Assembly (NCBI RefSeq): GCF_001648175.1
Contig: NZ_CP015243.1
Coordinates: forward strand, 62,001-126,000
DNA length: 64,000 bases
Reading direction: 5' to 3'
From: Halotalea alkalilenta
Lineage (GTDB): Bacteria; Pseudomonadota; Gammaproteobacteria; Pseudomonadales; Halomonadaceae
Shown here: one piece after another, positions 8,986 to 17,732 of the stretch
Layout: every line of letters starts with the position of its first letter
Numbering within the stretch: the first letter of the stretch is position 1
Made by a program: the position numbers and the translations under genes
The notes under the pieces: generated by a model
The model's database searches: none
The model's input: the letters and a program-made list of their open reading frames with translations, nothing else
What the model was told of the DNA's origin: nothing

Positions 8986-9026
8986 CTTGGTCAAGAAGGA
9001 CAGCCACTTGGCTGAACGAGACAACT
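8986..9026 (+). promoter_or_regulatory. Paired 21-bp direct repeat, proposed AraC-type operator of the aldoxime dehydratase gene
   Basis: TTGG starts at 8987 and 9008, again 21 bp apart. The first copy (cTTGGtcaagaaggacagcc) matches the repeats at 6664-6704 almost base for base; the second (cTTGGctgaacgagacaact) is more diverged. The site lies in the divergent region between oxd (minus) and the AraC-family gene (plus). It could control both directions. The gradient from strong to weak half-site is typical of AraC-family operators. Confidence 0.58.
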
Positions 9027-9381
9027 TACCGGCGGCGCAAAAACGCCCGCACTGCTGTGCCACGCAACCACGCACCACAACAGCGCAAGATCAGCGGCCT
9101 ATTCCGCCTCACGCATCATTAAGTGACACCGGCAAGCGAAGCAGCAGTCCGTATGCGGCGCCGATCCATCCGGCAACGCGGACAAGTCGCTTTCGCGCAC
9201 TGATACGGCTCATGGGAGGGCGTGGCGGTGCGAGCTGGGTCGGGCGCTCTCTACCGGCGGGACCGGATCAAGTGAGGACTTGGTTACCTTCGTCGAGGCT
9301 TTCAGCGACATGGCCTGTTAATTGCTTGAAGGCTGGACTCTCAAACAGTCGTCGTAGATCCGCCGATGCGAGGTGTCCGCC

Positions 9382-10314
9382 GTGAGCAGCACTCAGTATT
9401 CGACCAGCGTCGTCACTGCCCCCCGCCGCTTCGAGTATTGGAAGGAGGTCGTGTGTCGCCATTGCATTCCCGCCTCCAGCAAGCCTTTGGTCAAAAGCGA
9501 CTTCGAAGGCCAACTCGCTGTCCGCGGCCTTGGCTCGCTTGACATCTGCACGCTGTCCGCACCGTTGCATTATTGGGAGCGCACGCCCCGGCATCTGCGC
9601 AGCGGCCCCGACGAAGACCTCTGGCTGGGCTTCACCCGGCATGGCTACGGCGAACTGGAGCAAGGCGGCCGCAGGGCGAAGCTGTCGGCCGGCAGCCTGA
9701 TGCTCTACGACGCCTCGCAAACCTTCCGCTTCAGCCTCGGCGGCTCCGACATCCACCTGGTGCGTATTCCCCGGCATCTGCTGAGCTTCCGCCTGCCCGG
9801 CGTCGAGAAACTCACCGCCCAGGTGCTGGACGACCGCCGCCCCGGCGTGGTCCCGCTGCGTGAGATGCTGCTCCAGGCTGCCGCGACTCCCCCAGGGCTT
9901 CAGGATGCGGAAATTTCCAAGCGCTTCTCGCAGACGATGCTCGACCTGTTGGTACTCAGCCTGGAACTGCAGGATCTGAAGAAGACCAACGCCGAGCTGG
10001 ATCTATACGCCCGGGTAATGAACTACATTCGTCTTCACCTCAGCGATCCGAATCTGACCATCGAGCGCATCGCCCAGGCGCACCATGTCTCCACCCGCAC
10101 CATCACCCGCGCATTCGCCCGACACCAGAAGACGCCAGTCTCGGTGATCTGGCAGGAGCGCCTGCAGGCTAGCCGAGAGGCGATCGAGAACGGCCATGTG
10201 CGCAGTGTTTCCCAAGTCGCACTGGACCATGGATTCTCGGATTTCTCACACTTCAGCCACGCCTTCCGCAAGGCCTTCGGCGTCGCCCCACAGACGCTGC
10301 TGCGCAAGCACTGA
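9382..10314 (+). CDS. AraC-family transcriptional regulator of the aldoxime-nitrile cluster (OxdR/FeaR-like)
   Basis: The 310-residue protein has an N-terminal ligand-sensing domain of the AraC-binding-like type and a C-terminal pair of helix-turn-helix motifs (about residues 205-305: LTIERIAQAHHVSTRTITRAF and VSQVALDHGFSDFSHFSHAF). It is transcribed away from oxd, and AraC-type OxdR activates aldoxime dehydratase genes in Pseudomonas, so induction by aldoxime or a pathway product is the likely role. Two GTG starts (9373, 9382) are possible; 9382 is preferred because GAGGTG sits six bases before it. The two direct-repeat pairs at 6664 and 8986 are its candidate targets. Confidence 0.85.
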   Translation: MSSTQYSTSVVTAPRRFEYWKEVVCRHCIPASSKPLVKSDFEGQLAVRGLGSLDICTLSAPLHYWERTPRHLRSGPDEDLWLGFTRHGYGELEQGGRRAKLSAGSLMLYDASQTFRFSLGGSDIHLVRIPRHLLSFRLPGVEKLTAQVLDDRRPGVVPLREMLLQAAATPPGLQDAEISKRFSQTMLDLLVLSLELQDLKKTNAELDLYARVMNYIRLHLSDPNLTIERIAQAHHVSTRTITRAFARHQKTPVSVIWQERLQASREAIENGHVRSVSQVALDHGFSDFSHFSHAFRKAFGVAPQTLLRKH

Positions 10315-12216
10315 TGGCGATGGGCTGACGATCAGCCATTGGTGTCAGTCCGCTGCCTTCAAAGTCAGCCTCGTCCAGGACAGCGAAAGCCCAGATGTCG
10401 GCAACCTCCTCGATCACCTTGTTGATCGGCTTTCCTACGCCGTGGCCGGCGCGGGTCTCAACGCGCAGAAGGTGGGGGCGGTCGCCGAGATCGGCAGCCT
10501 GGAGAGCGACGACATACTTGAAGCGGTGGGCAAGCACGACGCGATCGTCTGTGTCGGCCGTCATCACCAGGATGGCGGGATAGGCCTTACCGGTGCGGAT
10601 GTTGTGATAGGGCGAGTAGCTCAGCAGATTGCGAAAATCCGCCTCTTACGCCGGGTCGCCGAACTCACTGATCCATAGCTGAGCGCCGGTGAAGCGATCG
10701 AAACTCAGCATGTCCATCACGCCGACGCCGGGAAGCCCGGCGGCAAAGAGATCCGGCCGCTGGTTGACCACGGCACCGACCAGCAACCCGCCATTGGACT
10801 CGCCTTGGATCGCAAGCCCATCGGATGAGGCGATCCCTTCGGCCCGCAGATACTCGCCAGCGGCGATGAAATCGTCGAAGCTGTTCTGCTTGTCGAGCAG
10901 ACGCCCGCCGTCATGCCAGCCCTTGCCGTATTCGCCACCGCCGCGGATGTTGGCGACGGCAACGACACCGCCCTGCTCCACCCATACCAACTGGGCAGGC
11001 GAATAGATTGGGATAGCGCTGATTCCAAAGCCACCGTAGCCGTACAGCAGGGTTGCGGCAGGTCTAGTGACGTCCTCGCGCCGGACGATGAACATCGACA
11101 CCTTGGTGCCGTCCTTCGAGGCGTAGAAACGCTGCTCGACGACGATCCGATCGAGATCGACGGCGATCTTCGGCTGCGCCCATACTGAGCTTGTGTTGGT
11201 GGCCACGTCGTAGCGATAGATCGTGGTCGGCGCATTGTGGCTGGTGAAGACGAAGAACGCCTCGTCGTCCGTCGCTCGGCCGCGAACCCCCCCGGCGCTG
11301 CCGATGCCGGGTAGCTCCAAGACGCCGCCGGAGAAGCCATCAAGCCTGTAGCGCTCCACCTGCGTCTTCGCATCGACCAAGTAGGAGACGATGAGCCAGC
11401 CTCCGAACAGCGATGCATCGTTGAGGATCGCCTCCTTCTCGACGATCAAGTCAGTGAACGTCGGCTCGGCATCACCGAGATCCAGGGGCACGATCTTTCC
11501 GCGCTCTGCACCCTCCTGGGTAGCCAGGAACAACTTCGTCCCGATATTGCCGACGACGGACCAGTAGTTGTCGAAGTTCGCGACCAGTGTGCGCGGCGTC
11601 CAGCCGGAACTGGCCAGATCCACGATGGTCGGTGCGCTACCACCCGAGCCGGGGGAGGAGTGACCAGGTACCGGCCGTCGTCGGTCATGCCAGCCACGTG
11701 CACCAGGTACGGCTGCTCGGGCGTGGCATGGACGAGTCTATCCGCCTTCTGCGACGTGCCCAGCGCATGGAAGTAGACGGCATGACCGTCCACGCGCGCC
11801 TTTGGCGTCGTGCCCTTCCCCGGCTCGGAAAAGCTCGAATAGAAAAAGCCCGACCCGTCCTCCGCCCAGCCGTTGGGGTCGATCAGCACCCGATCCGACC
11901 CGCTCACGCCCTCGCGGGCGACGAGGAGCGCCTGATCGTCAAGCCCGGCGTTGCGCGTGAAGAAGTAGCGATTCCCCCGCTCCTGCGGTGCGGTGAGGCG
12001 TTCGTGATCGAACAGCGTGGTCAACCGTTCGCGCAGCAGCTCTCGGCCGGGTAACTCGGCCAGAAAGGCGCGGGTGAGCTGGTTCTGGGCTGCCACCCAG
12101 GCGGCGACGTCGGGATCACACTTGGCATCGTTCTCCAGCCAGCGGTAGGGATCTGCGATCTTGGTGCCGAAATGCTCGTCGACGACGTAGACGCGTTTGA
12201 TTTCAGGATAGGGCAT
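10255..12216 (-). pseudogene. Prolyl oligopeptidase family (S9A) gene, broken by two frame changes and an internal deletion
   Basis: The first frame starts at 12216 (MPYPEIKRVYVVDEHFG, GGAGG upstream) and encodes the beta-propeller start. Homology switches frame near 11650 and again near 10645. The three pieces together still hold the Ser (GESNGGLLVGAVVNQRPDLF), Asp (TDDRVVLAHRFKYV) and His (ETRAGHGVGKP) of the S9 triad. In addition LIDPNGWAEDGSGFFYSSF joins two segments normally about 45 residues apart, so a stretch of the propeller is missing, perhaps deleted between two W-x-EDG repeats. The deletion argues for real decay rather than sequencing error. The true 3' end is unclear; the frame runs on over the end of the AraC-type gene. 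Confidence 0.8.
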
Positions 12217-12976
12217 GGGCGCCTCCTGGTTCGCGAAGGAGATCAATCGTGAAACGCATAGACAGGATCCGATCGGCAATGACCGATCCAATGCTGATTG
12301 AGAAAAAGCGTAGCAAGCCTACCAAACGAGCACTCGTCTCCGGCTGGATTCATCTCACCGTATCGAACCAGAGCGCGGACCGTCGGCATTTCAAGACTTC
12401 TCTGACGATCTATTTTTCGAGATTTAGATCATCGAACGGTCTCGTAAAAGCGTCCCGGGTATTTGGGAATTTATCCAAGAACTCCTCGCCATATTTCGGC
12501 AATCAATTCGGAACAGCTACCAAGATTATTCGTCAGCTGTAAGCGAGAATCTCCATGAATCTTCAAGGGATGACTTCGACGGCTCCTGAACTCGTCTCGC
12601 TCCTCCGTAGCTCAGAATCGTAGAGAATCCCGTCTTCCCGCCATCCGGGCGATGACGACAAGATCGCAGAAGGCGACGGTGAGGCCTGACATTGGCTGCC
12701 GAGTATCGATTCACTTCAGCCATCGGACGATGCCGACAGGCTCCCCATTGATACAAGCATGTTGCGAAGCGATATGTGTCGGTCACCAGGACTTGTCATT
12801 ACATTGCATTCAAGATGCTTCGATCATTAAAATGCTTATAAGTGTCGATATCCGGATAGAATGGAGTGCTTGAGCGCTGGCCGCCTCCCCCACTCATCTG
12901 AAGATCATGTTCTAATCGATACAGAAATGGCTCTACCACGCTGCTGAGATGAGTCAACGGGGTTATATGACGCTCG
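12217..12976. other. Gene-poor stretch, nothing recognised
   Basis: About 760 bp of mixed base composition between two broken genes. Short open frames exist on both strands but none has a ribosome binding site together with plausible protein-like composition. I see no tRNA, repeat array or terminator. It is probably decayed sequence at the left edge of the mobile-element remnant region. Confidence 0.4.
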
Positions 12977-13330
12977 ATGCAAAAACCTGAACGGGCATTG
13001 CAAGCCGACAAGACAGCGCTGGGCCGCAGCCGCGGGTGACCACGCGCGTTCGATCGTGAAACCGCCCTGGCACAGGCGACCTGCCTGTTCTGGTCCAAGA
13101 GCTATGAAGCGACCTCCATCGCCGACCTTATCAAAGCGATGGGGCTCGGATCGCCCAGCCTGTACGCGGCTTTCGGCTCAAAGGAGGCACTCTACGCCGG
13201 GGCGCTGCGACATTTTACGAGCCGTACGCGATTTTTTCCAAAAGCGAACGCTGGAAGAACTGAATGGATCGGGAAATGGATACACCATCATCGGTGGCCT
13301 GCTGATCCAATGGGGAAAAACGAGTAGGCA
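12977..13330 (+). pseudogene. TetR-family regulator remnant (nonsense codon and frameshift)
   Basis: From an ATG at 12977 the frame reads into a TGA at 13037-13039 and then continues PRAFDRETALAQATCLFWSK, followed by EATSIADLIKAMGLGSPSLY and AAFGSKEALYAGALRHF. That is the helix-turn-helix of a TetR repressor, with the stop falling where the usual R-G-R-P-R run lies. After about 13215 the natural continuation (YEPYAIFSKSERW) is in another frame, so a frameshift is present too. The ligand-binding domain cannot be followed. The gene is not functional as read. Confidence 0.6.
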
Positions 13331-13756
13331 GAACATCGAAGCGTCTTATGACCATACATTCGTACGATCGTTTTTGACAATGTTCACGGTGGTCGTCGAG
13401 ACGCACACGGAAAACGATGAAGGAGATCAGCGCGAATACGATACCTTGGCCGTTCTCAATAGCTGGAGAAACGACGGCTTTCGATGGGGATTACGCAGTG
13501 TTGATCGGACTTCGACAGCATGGCTCAGCGCGACTTACATTGCCGTAGGCTTGCCTTGAGCAATGTCTCCATTTCTTGAGCAATCCACATAGTCCCTGGC
13601 AACTATCGGGGGCCGGTTGATGCCCTCTGCTTAAAAGACATAAACCGCTCGCCCGCGTCATAAGGCGCCCGCTCTGCGAAGGCAACAACAATTTTCCTGG
13701 TGAAGCTCACGACAGCAAAGCATACAGTCCAGCCACTTCCACGCATTCAAACCAAT
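13241..13756. other. Decayed stretch after the TetR remnant
   Basis: About 500 bp that include the unreadable 3' part of the TetR-like gene and then sequence without a credible gene. A plus-strand open frame reaching 13559 has no ribosome binding site in phase and no recognisable motif. No RNA gene or repeat was seen. Confidence 0.35.
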
Positions 13757-14089
13757 CTATCCGAGTATTACCATTGCATACTTCATAGTGGATCTAATTA
13801 TTATTAGCGCCATAATAAGAGATAAAACACCAACTGAAAATGCCCATATTTTTCGCCATCGAGTTTTCTGCCGTTCATGGTAACGCCGACCATAGTCAAT
13901 AGCGGAAAGGACAGGAATCAATATGCCACCCAAGGAGAGGGCTAGCCCAAATAGTAGCGCCATTCCACCCAACTCGTCTTTAACAACTGCTACTGCAGCC
14001 AAAGCTAGAACCAATGTCGCCCCAAATGCATAATTTTTGATCAACTCAATGAATTCTTTTATTTCATTGACTTTACTTTCATCCGACAT
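13757..14089 (-). CDS. Small membrane protein of unknown function, low GC
   Basis: The 110-residue product starts MSDESKVNEIKEF with GGAG six bases upstream. It has two hydrophobic pairs: residues about 20-60 (FGATLVLALAAVAVV, GGMALLFGLALSLGGILIPV) and 83-105 (IWAFSVGVLSLIMALIII), separated by a basic stretch (YGRRYHERQKTRWRK). That pattern suggests three or four membrane segments. I do not recognise the family. The coding sequence is much richer in A+T than the chromosome around it, a sign of acquisition, and it sits among phage and toxin-antitoxin remnants. It could be a cargo gene of the lost element. Confidence 0.55.
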   Translation of the reverse strand: MSDESKVNEIKEFIELIKNYAFGATLVLALAAVAVVKDELGGMALLFGLALSLGGILIPVLSAIDYGRRYHERQKTRWRKIWAFSVGVLSLIMALIIIRSTMKYAMVILG

Positions 14090-14149
14090 GGGAGGCTCCA
14101 ATCATATTTAATCATCGGCAATAACTTTATTTACTTAATTCATTGACAA

Positions 14150-14704
14150 ATGTCCATGTTCAATTGTGCACACCATTTTTACAACGCCCACCGCTCGCCC
14201 CACCCTCCCCAACCCCGCATCCTGGCCCGGTCTAGCGGTGCTGCGCCACACGTTGCCCCGCGCACCGTATCGTCCGCCCACTACCCGGAATCGAACATCG
14301 CCGATAGCTATCATCATGGCGTCCGCGTCCTCGATATCTCCGAGGGGGCGCGCACCATCCGCACCGTCTCGACCAGCGTGACCGGACTCATCGCGACCGC
14401 GCCGGATGCCGACGCTGAGAAGTTCCCACTCGATACCCCTGTACTCCTCACCAACGCCGCCGCGATCGGCCTGCGCGCCGTCGTCGACAGCATCACCAGC
14501 GCCGGCCGCCACCAGCTCGGCGTCGCTGAGCGGACCTTGACACTCACTGTCGGCCACCCCGACATCGCTGTCGAAACCCCGGTGCGCGTAACCGGCTACA
14601 AGCCCGAGATCGACGCCACCGCCTGGATCGCCACCGAAGTGACCCATTCACTCAGCGATAGCGGGCTAGTCACTGATCTCAAATGCGAGACGGATGGTGC
14701 ATAA
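14150..14704 (+). pseudogene. Prophage remnant: tail sheath N-terminus fused to late-control gpD C-terminus
   Basis: From 14297 the frame reads [40 protein letters not shown] and [12 protein letters not shown], the start of a P2-type contractile tail sheath protein (FI), but with ATC where its ATG should be. Near 14505-14520 it passes without a stop into [20 protein letters not shown] and [19 protein letters not shown], the C-terminus of P2 gene D (late control, tail assembly). These genes lie several kilobases apart in P2-like phages, so one deletion removed everything between and fused them. The first 48 codons are not recognised. No function is expected. Confidence 0.72.
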
Positions 14705-14821
14705 CCAGCGGGTGATGAGAAATCAGATATCGACGGAAAGGTCACATAGTGGCATTTCTTGCAGGACAACTATTATTCATGCACTCTATCTATGATAATC
14801 CATGCATCTTGGGAGATCGCC

Positions 14822-15289
14822 ATGCATACCCTCACACTTGCGGAACTACGCACGACCACCCATGCCGGTGGAATCAAAGGAGTGACGCTAAAAGCCGAGG
14901 GTGGGGCTTTTCTCATCCAGGTCAGCACCCGCAGGGGCACCGATGCCTTACTGGCCAAGGCACGCAGCAGCGAGCCGCGTCGCTTCGGCAATCCCGTCCA
15001 GGCGTTGAACCTGCTACATGACCTGGGCTTGGTGGTCGGCGAATTCGATGTCGCCCATTGGACACCCACGGCACGCAGCAGCACACGTGTACGGCCTGAT
15101 CGCGCCATTGCGATGAAACGAGCACACGAAGCCGCCGGGCATGACGAATGGTTTCGCGCCGAGGTGGCCAAAGGCATCGCAGAGGCCGACGATCCCAATG
15201 CCCAATGGGTCAGCCATGAAGACACCAACGCAAGCTGGGCCGCACGACGAGCAGCCCTTCTCGAACGAACCAAAGGGCATGATCATTGA
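14822..15289 (+). CDS. Antitoxin of a type II pair (ParC/PaaA2-like)
   Basis: The 155-residue protein starts at 14822 with GGGAG upstream. Its first 75 residues (MHTLTLAELRTTTHAGGIKG, then FGNPVQALNLLHDLGLVVG) resemble small partition-associated ParC-type proteins. The last 50 (AMKRAHEAAGHDEWFRAEVA, then DDPNAQWVSHED) resemble the toxin-binding part of PaaA2/StbD-like antitoxins. Its stop overlaps the start of the toxin gene by three bases, the usual antitoxin-first arrangement. Antitoxins of this kind neutralise the toxin and repress the shared promoter. It lies in the mobile remnant region and appears intact. Confidence 0.7.
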   Translation: MHTLTLAELRTTTHAGGIKGVTLKAEGGAFLIQVSTRRGTDALLAKARSSEPRRFGNPVQALNLLHDLGLVVGEFDVAHWTPTARSSTRVRPDRAIAMKRAHEAAGHDEWFRAEVAKGIAEADDPNAQWVSHEDTNASWAARRAALLERTKGHDH

Positions 15290-15570
15290 AGGTATTCTGG
15301 CTAGCCGCCGCACTTCGTGACCGAGATACCCAGCTCGAGTACATCGCCGCCAAAGATCCATTGGCCGCCGTAACTCAAGGCGATCGGATTCAGGGTCAAA
15401 TCGATCATCTCGCAGAACATCCCAATCTAGGCCGCGAAGGACGCGTCAGCGGTACCCGAGAGTTGATCATCGCCAGTACACCATTCATCGCCGTCTATCG
15501 CGTACTTCCGCGAGCCAAGCGCATCGAACTCATCCGGCTACTACACGGCGCGCAGCGATGGCCGCTGTGA
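15286..15570 (+). CDS. RelE/ParE-superfamily toxin
   Basis: The 94-residue product begins KVFWLAAALRDRDTQLEYIA with a TTG start at 15286 that overlaps the antitoxin stop. The core pattern (AVTQGDRIQGQIDHLAEHPN, LGREGRVSGTRELIIASTPF, IAVYRVLPRAKRIELIRLLH) is that of ParE/RelE toxins: two N-terminal helices and a four-stranded sheet ending in a conserved R...LH segment. ParE members poison gyrase and RelE members cut mRNA; the sequence looks more ParE-like. It is coupled to the upstream antitoxin gene. Both genes look complete, so this may be the only working module left in the region. Confidence 0.78.
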   Translation: MKVFWLAAALRDRDTQLEYIAAKDPLAAVTQGDRIQGQIDHLAEHPNLGREGRVSGTRELIIASTPFIAVYRVLPRAKRIELIRLLHGAQRWPL

Positions 15571-15586
15571 TTGCAGAAGAGAAACC

Positions 15587-15800
15587 ATGATGGAGCTACT
15601 CAGCCACCGGGGCCATTATGGATCGATCGAGACCAGCACCGAGGATAACTGCCTGTTTGGCAAGCTGCAGTTCATCCGCGCGCTGGTCACCTATGAGGGC
15701 GAAAACCGTCGAAGAGCTGACCGCTGCTTTCCAAGAGGCGGTCGACGATTATCTCATAGACGTACGAGCAGCTTGGCGTAGCGCCAGAGAAGCCATACCC
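15587..15800 (+). pseudogene. HicB-family antitoxin, frameshifted at an A-run
   Basis: The first frame (start 15587) reads MELLSHRGHYGSIETSTEDN and CLFGKLQFIRALVTYEGE, typical of short HicB antitoxins. The homology then continues in the next frame as KTVEELTAAFQEAVDDYLID. The switch lies at GGGCGAAAACC near 15700, where one A too many explains it. The corrected frame then runs on, without a stop, into the next hicB gene. No HicA toxin gene is found beside it. Homopolymer sequencing error is possible, but the changed C-terminus suggests real decay. Confidence 0.65.
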
Positions 15801-15821
15801 ATAGCCTGTGGAGGGAAAACC

Positions 15822-16241
15822 ATGTTGTTCCCCATCGCGATAGAACGTGGCGACGATACGCATGCATACGGTGTGGCGGTCCCGGATATGCCGGGCTGCT
15901 TCTCGGCCGGTGACACCTTAGAGGAAGCATTGGCCAATGTTCACGAGGCTATTGAGGGCTATCTGGAAGTGCAGACCGAATATGGTGAGCCGCTTCCTCA
16001 GGCCCACTCGATCGAGCATCATTTGGGTAACCCGGACTACGAAGGCTGGATATGGGCGGTGGTCGATGTCGACCTGACCCCCTACCTGGGCAAAAGCCAC
16101 AAGATCAACGTCACGCTGCCGGATCTACTGGTCAAGCAGATCGATGATTTCGTGGCCAGCAACCCCAGCGACAAGAGCCGTTCTGGTTTTCTATCCCGCG
16201 TTGCCTTGGCAGAGCTGGCACGCGCAAGGCGCAGCGCCTGA
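15822..16241 (+). CDS. hicB: HicB antitoxin, apparently without a HicA partner
   Basis: The 139-residue protein starts at 15822 behind GGAGGG. Residues 1-65 form the HicB RNase-H-like domain (MLFPIAIERGDDTHAYGVAV, PDMPGCFSAGDTLEEALANV). The C-terminal 45 residues (HKINVTLPDLLVKQIDDFVA, SRSGFLSRVALAELARA) are a ribbon-helix-helix DNA-binding motif. HicB normally neutralises the mRNA interferase HicA encoded just before it. Here the preceding DNA is another, broken hicB, so the protein is an orphan, retained perhaps as a repressor. Its coding frame is continuous upstream with the second half of the broken gene. Confidence 0.82.
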   Translation: MLFPIAIERGDDTHAYGVAVPDMPGCFSAGDTLEEALANVHEAIEGYLEVQTEYGEPLPQAHSIEHHLGNPDYEGWIWAVVDVDLTPYLGKSHKINVTLPDLLVKQIDDFVASNPSDKSRSGFLSRVALAELARARRSA

Positions 16242-16294
16242 CCGGTGGCGGCGTTGCAGAAAAAGGGAGCAGCGCCGCCAAGTGACCAAAAGCC

Positions 16295-16582
16295 TCAAAG
16301 TCGGCGGTACTGCCCCACCACCACCCCGCAGAACTCCACCGCGTCGAGGTCGAGCTCGATTTCCTGCCCACCGGACATCGACAGAAACCTCAGCCGTCCT
16401 GCCTGAACGTCCATCCGCACTACTCGCATGAAATCCACACCGCGCAACAACAAACAATCCCCATGCCCCGGAGCGGCTCGCTCGTCGACCACCAGCACGC
16501 CTCCCTCGGTGATCGCCGCTCCATCACGCCACAGCTCCACCACCTCGACGATATAGCAGTGGCCAGGATCCTTGATCAGATC
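16295..16582 (-). pseudogene. Phage repressor fragment (S24/LexA-like C-terminal domain)
   Basis: The open frame ends with EGGVLVVDERAAPGHGDCLL and then GQEIELDLDAVEFCGVVVGQ, which resemble the part of LexA/CI-like repressors that follows the GDSM self-cleavage serine. The serine motif itself and the whole N-terminal DNA-binding domain are missing. It starts directly behind a strong minus-strand terminator hairpin (16583-16611), an odd place for a gene, so it is a fragment left by a deletion. The assignment is moderate because only about 80 residues remain. Confidence 0.5.
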
Positions 16583-16611
16583 AAAAAATGGCGCCCGTCA
16601 TTGACGGGCGC
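16583..16611 (-). terminator. Rho-independent terminator, minus strand
   Basis: GCGCCCGTCA and TGACGGGCGC are exact inverted copies separated by one base, giving a GC-rich stem of at least eight pairs with a small loop, followed on the minus strand by CATTTTTTG. It would end a transcript coming from the right, where no minus-strand gene now exists, so it probably belonged to a deleted gene. Confidence 0.65.
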
Positions 16612-16815
16612 ACGATACTCGACTCGCATCAAACCCGCCCAAACCACTGTGCATACGTACACAAAAACAGCGCTTTGGGACGTTTGCAATATGTCACGAA
16701 TCACTGATCACATGCCACCGAGTTCGGTGAATCACAGAGCCATGGGGCCTCCGCAGACATCGGGTGATACCACAATTCCCTACACCCTGAGACCATACAC
16801 CTGCGGGGTATCGAG

Positions 16816-17268
16816 GTGGTGACATTAACCGACGCCAACACCCTCCCCGAAGGCCTCAAGACCAATCGCCGCAAGGGATCACGCGACAACATCGTCGCAT
16901 GGACTCCCCGGCTTCAGGCGGCGTGGGATGCCGCAGTTCAGCGCAGAGCGAACATCTGGGAAAAGCGCGGCCGGGCCGTCCCTCTCAATCCGGCTCGGCG
17001 GCCTTTGATCATCTCGAGAAACGGCGATGCGCTGCAGAAAAGCTCGTTCGATAGCGCCTGGCAACGCTTCATTCACAACGCCATGGAGGACGGTGCGATC
17101 GACATCGAAGACCGCTTTGGACTGCATGATTTAAAGCGCAGAGGGATCACGGACACCGAAGGAAATAGGCACGACAAACAGGACGCAGCCGGTCATCGGT
17201 CACCAGCGATGATGGACGTTTACGACCTGAGTTTGCCGATCGTGCCGACCTCGGAAACGCGCAAATGA
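16816..17268 (+). pseudogene. Phage-type tyrosine integrase, C-terminal fragment
   Basis: About 150 residues of the catalytic half remain: HDLKRRG (box II His), the AGHRSPAMMDVYD segment with the later His and the nucleophile Tyr, and the connecting helices. The N-terminal DNA-binding domains and the segment with the first catalytic Arg are absent, so it cannot recombine. Sequence in the same frame upstream (about 16780) still fits the family. It lies about 100 bp from the 3' end of tRNA-Thr, the usual position of an integrase next to its tRNA attachment site. It marks the right edge of the prophage remnant. Confidence 0.72.
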
Positions 17269-17303
17269 ACCAACAATCTACGCGATCAATCTACGCAGAA
17301 ACG

Positions 17304-17326
17304 AAAAAACCGCCCCGAAGGCGGTA
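17304..17326 (-). terminator. Terminator of the tRNA operon, minus strand
   Basis: On the minus strand ACCGCC-TTCG-GGGCGGT is followed by TTTTTT. It lies about 40 bp after the 3' end of tRNA-Thr and would end the Phe-Gln-Thr tRNA transcript. Confidence 0.75.
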
Positions 17327-17366
17327 TGCTCTTTGCTGCAACTGCTTGAATTTTCTGGCTTTCGGA

Positions 17367-17442
<76 letters not shown>

Positions 17443-17478
17443 TTTACGTGGTGCTCGAGTTGGAATTCCGAAGCGGGG

Positions 17479-17553
17479 TGGCTGGGGTACCAGGATTCGA
17501 ACCTGGGAATGCCGGTACCAAAAACCGGTGCCTTACCACTTGGCGATACCCCA
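17479..17553 (-). tRNA. tRNA-Gln (anticodon TTG)
   Basis: The 75-nt minus-strand gene begins TGGGGTATCGCCAAGTGG, has the anticodon arm CCGGT-TTTTGGT-ACCGG with anticodon TTG, the T-arm AGGTTCGAATCCT, and an encoded CCA. It lies between tRNA-Phe and tRNA-Thr. Confidence 0.97.
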
Positions 17554-17562
17554 TCGAAGAAG

Positions 17563-17638
17563 TGGTGGCCAGAGACGGAATCGAACCGCCGACACGGGGA
17601 TTTTCAATCCCCTGCTCTACCAACTGAGCTATCTGGCC
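17563..17638 (-). tRNA. tRNA-Phe (anticodon GAA)
   Basis: The 76-nt minus-strand gene begins GGCCAGATAGCTCAG, has the anticodon arm GGGGATTGAAAATCCCC with anticodon GAA, the T-arm GCGGTTCGATTCCGT, and an encoded CCA. It is the first gene of the three-tRNA array. Confidence 0.97.
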
Positions 17639-17732
17639 CCTTGCCAACGGCGCTTATTTAAACGGATATCCTCCCCATGGTCAAGCACTTGCCGAAAATA
17701 TTTGGTCCTGGGCCAGGCCTGCCGTGCGCGCC

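Noticed and set aside
12526..12786. Minus-strand open frame of about 86 codons
   Set aside because: It has no ribosome binding site and no recognisable motif, and its basic composition is typical of non-coding frames.
13056..13559. Plus-strand open frame across and after the TetR remnant
   Set aside because: It is out of phase with the helix-turn-helix homology at its start, and its later part has no recognisable domain.
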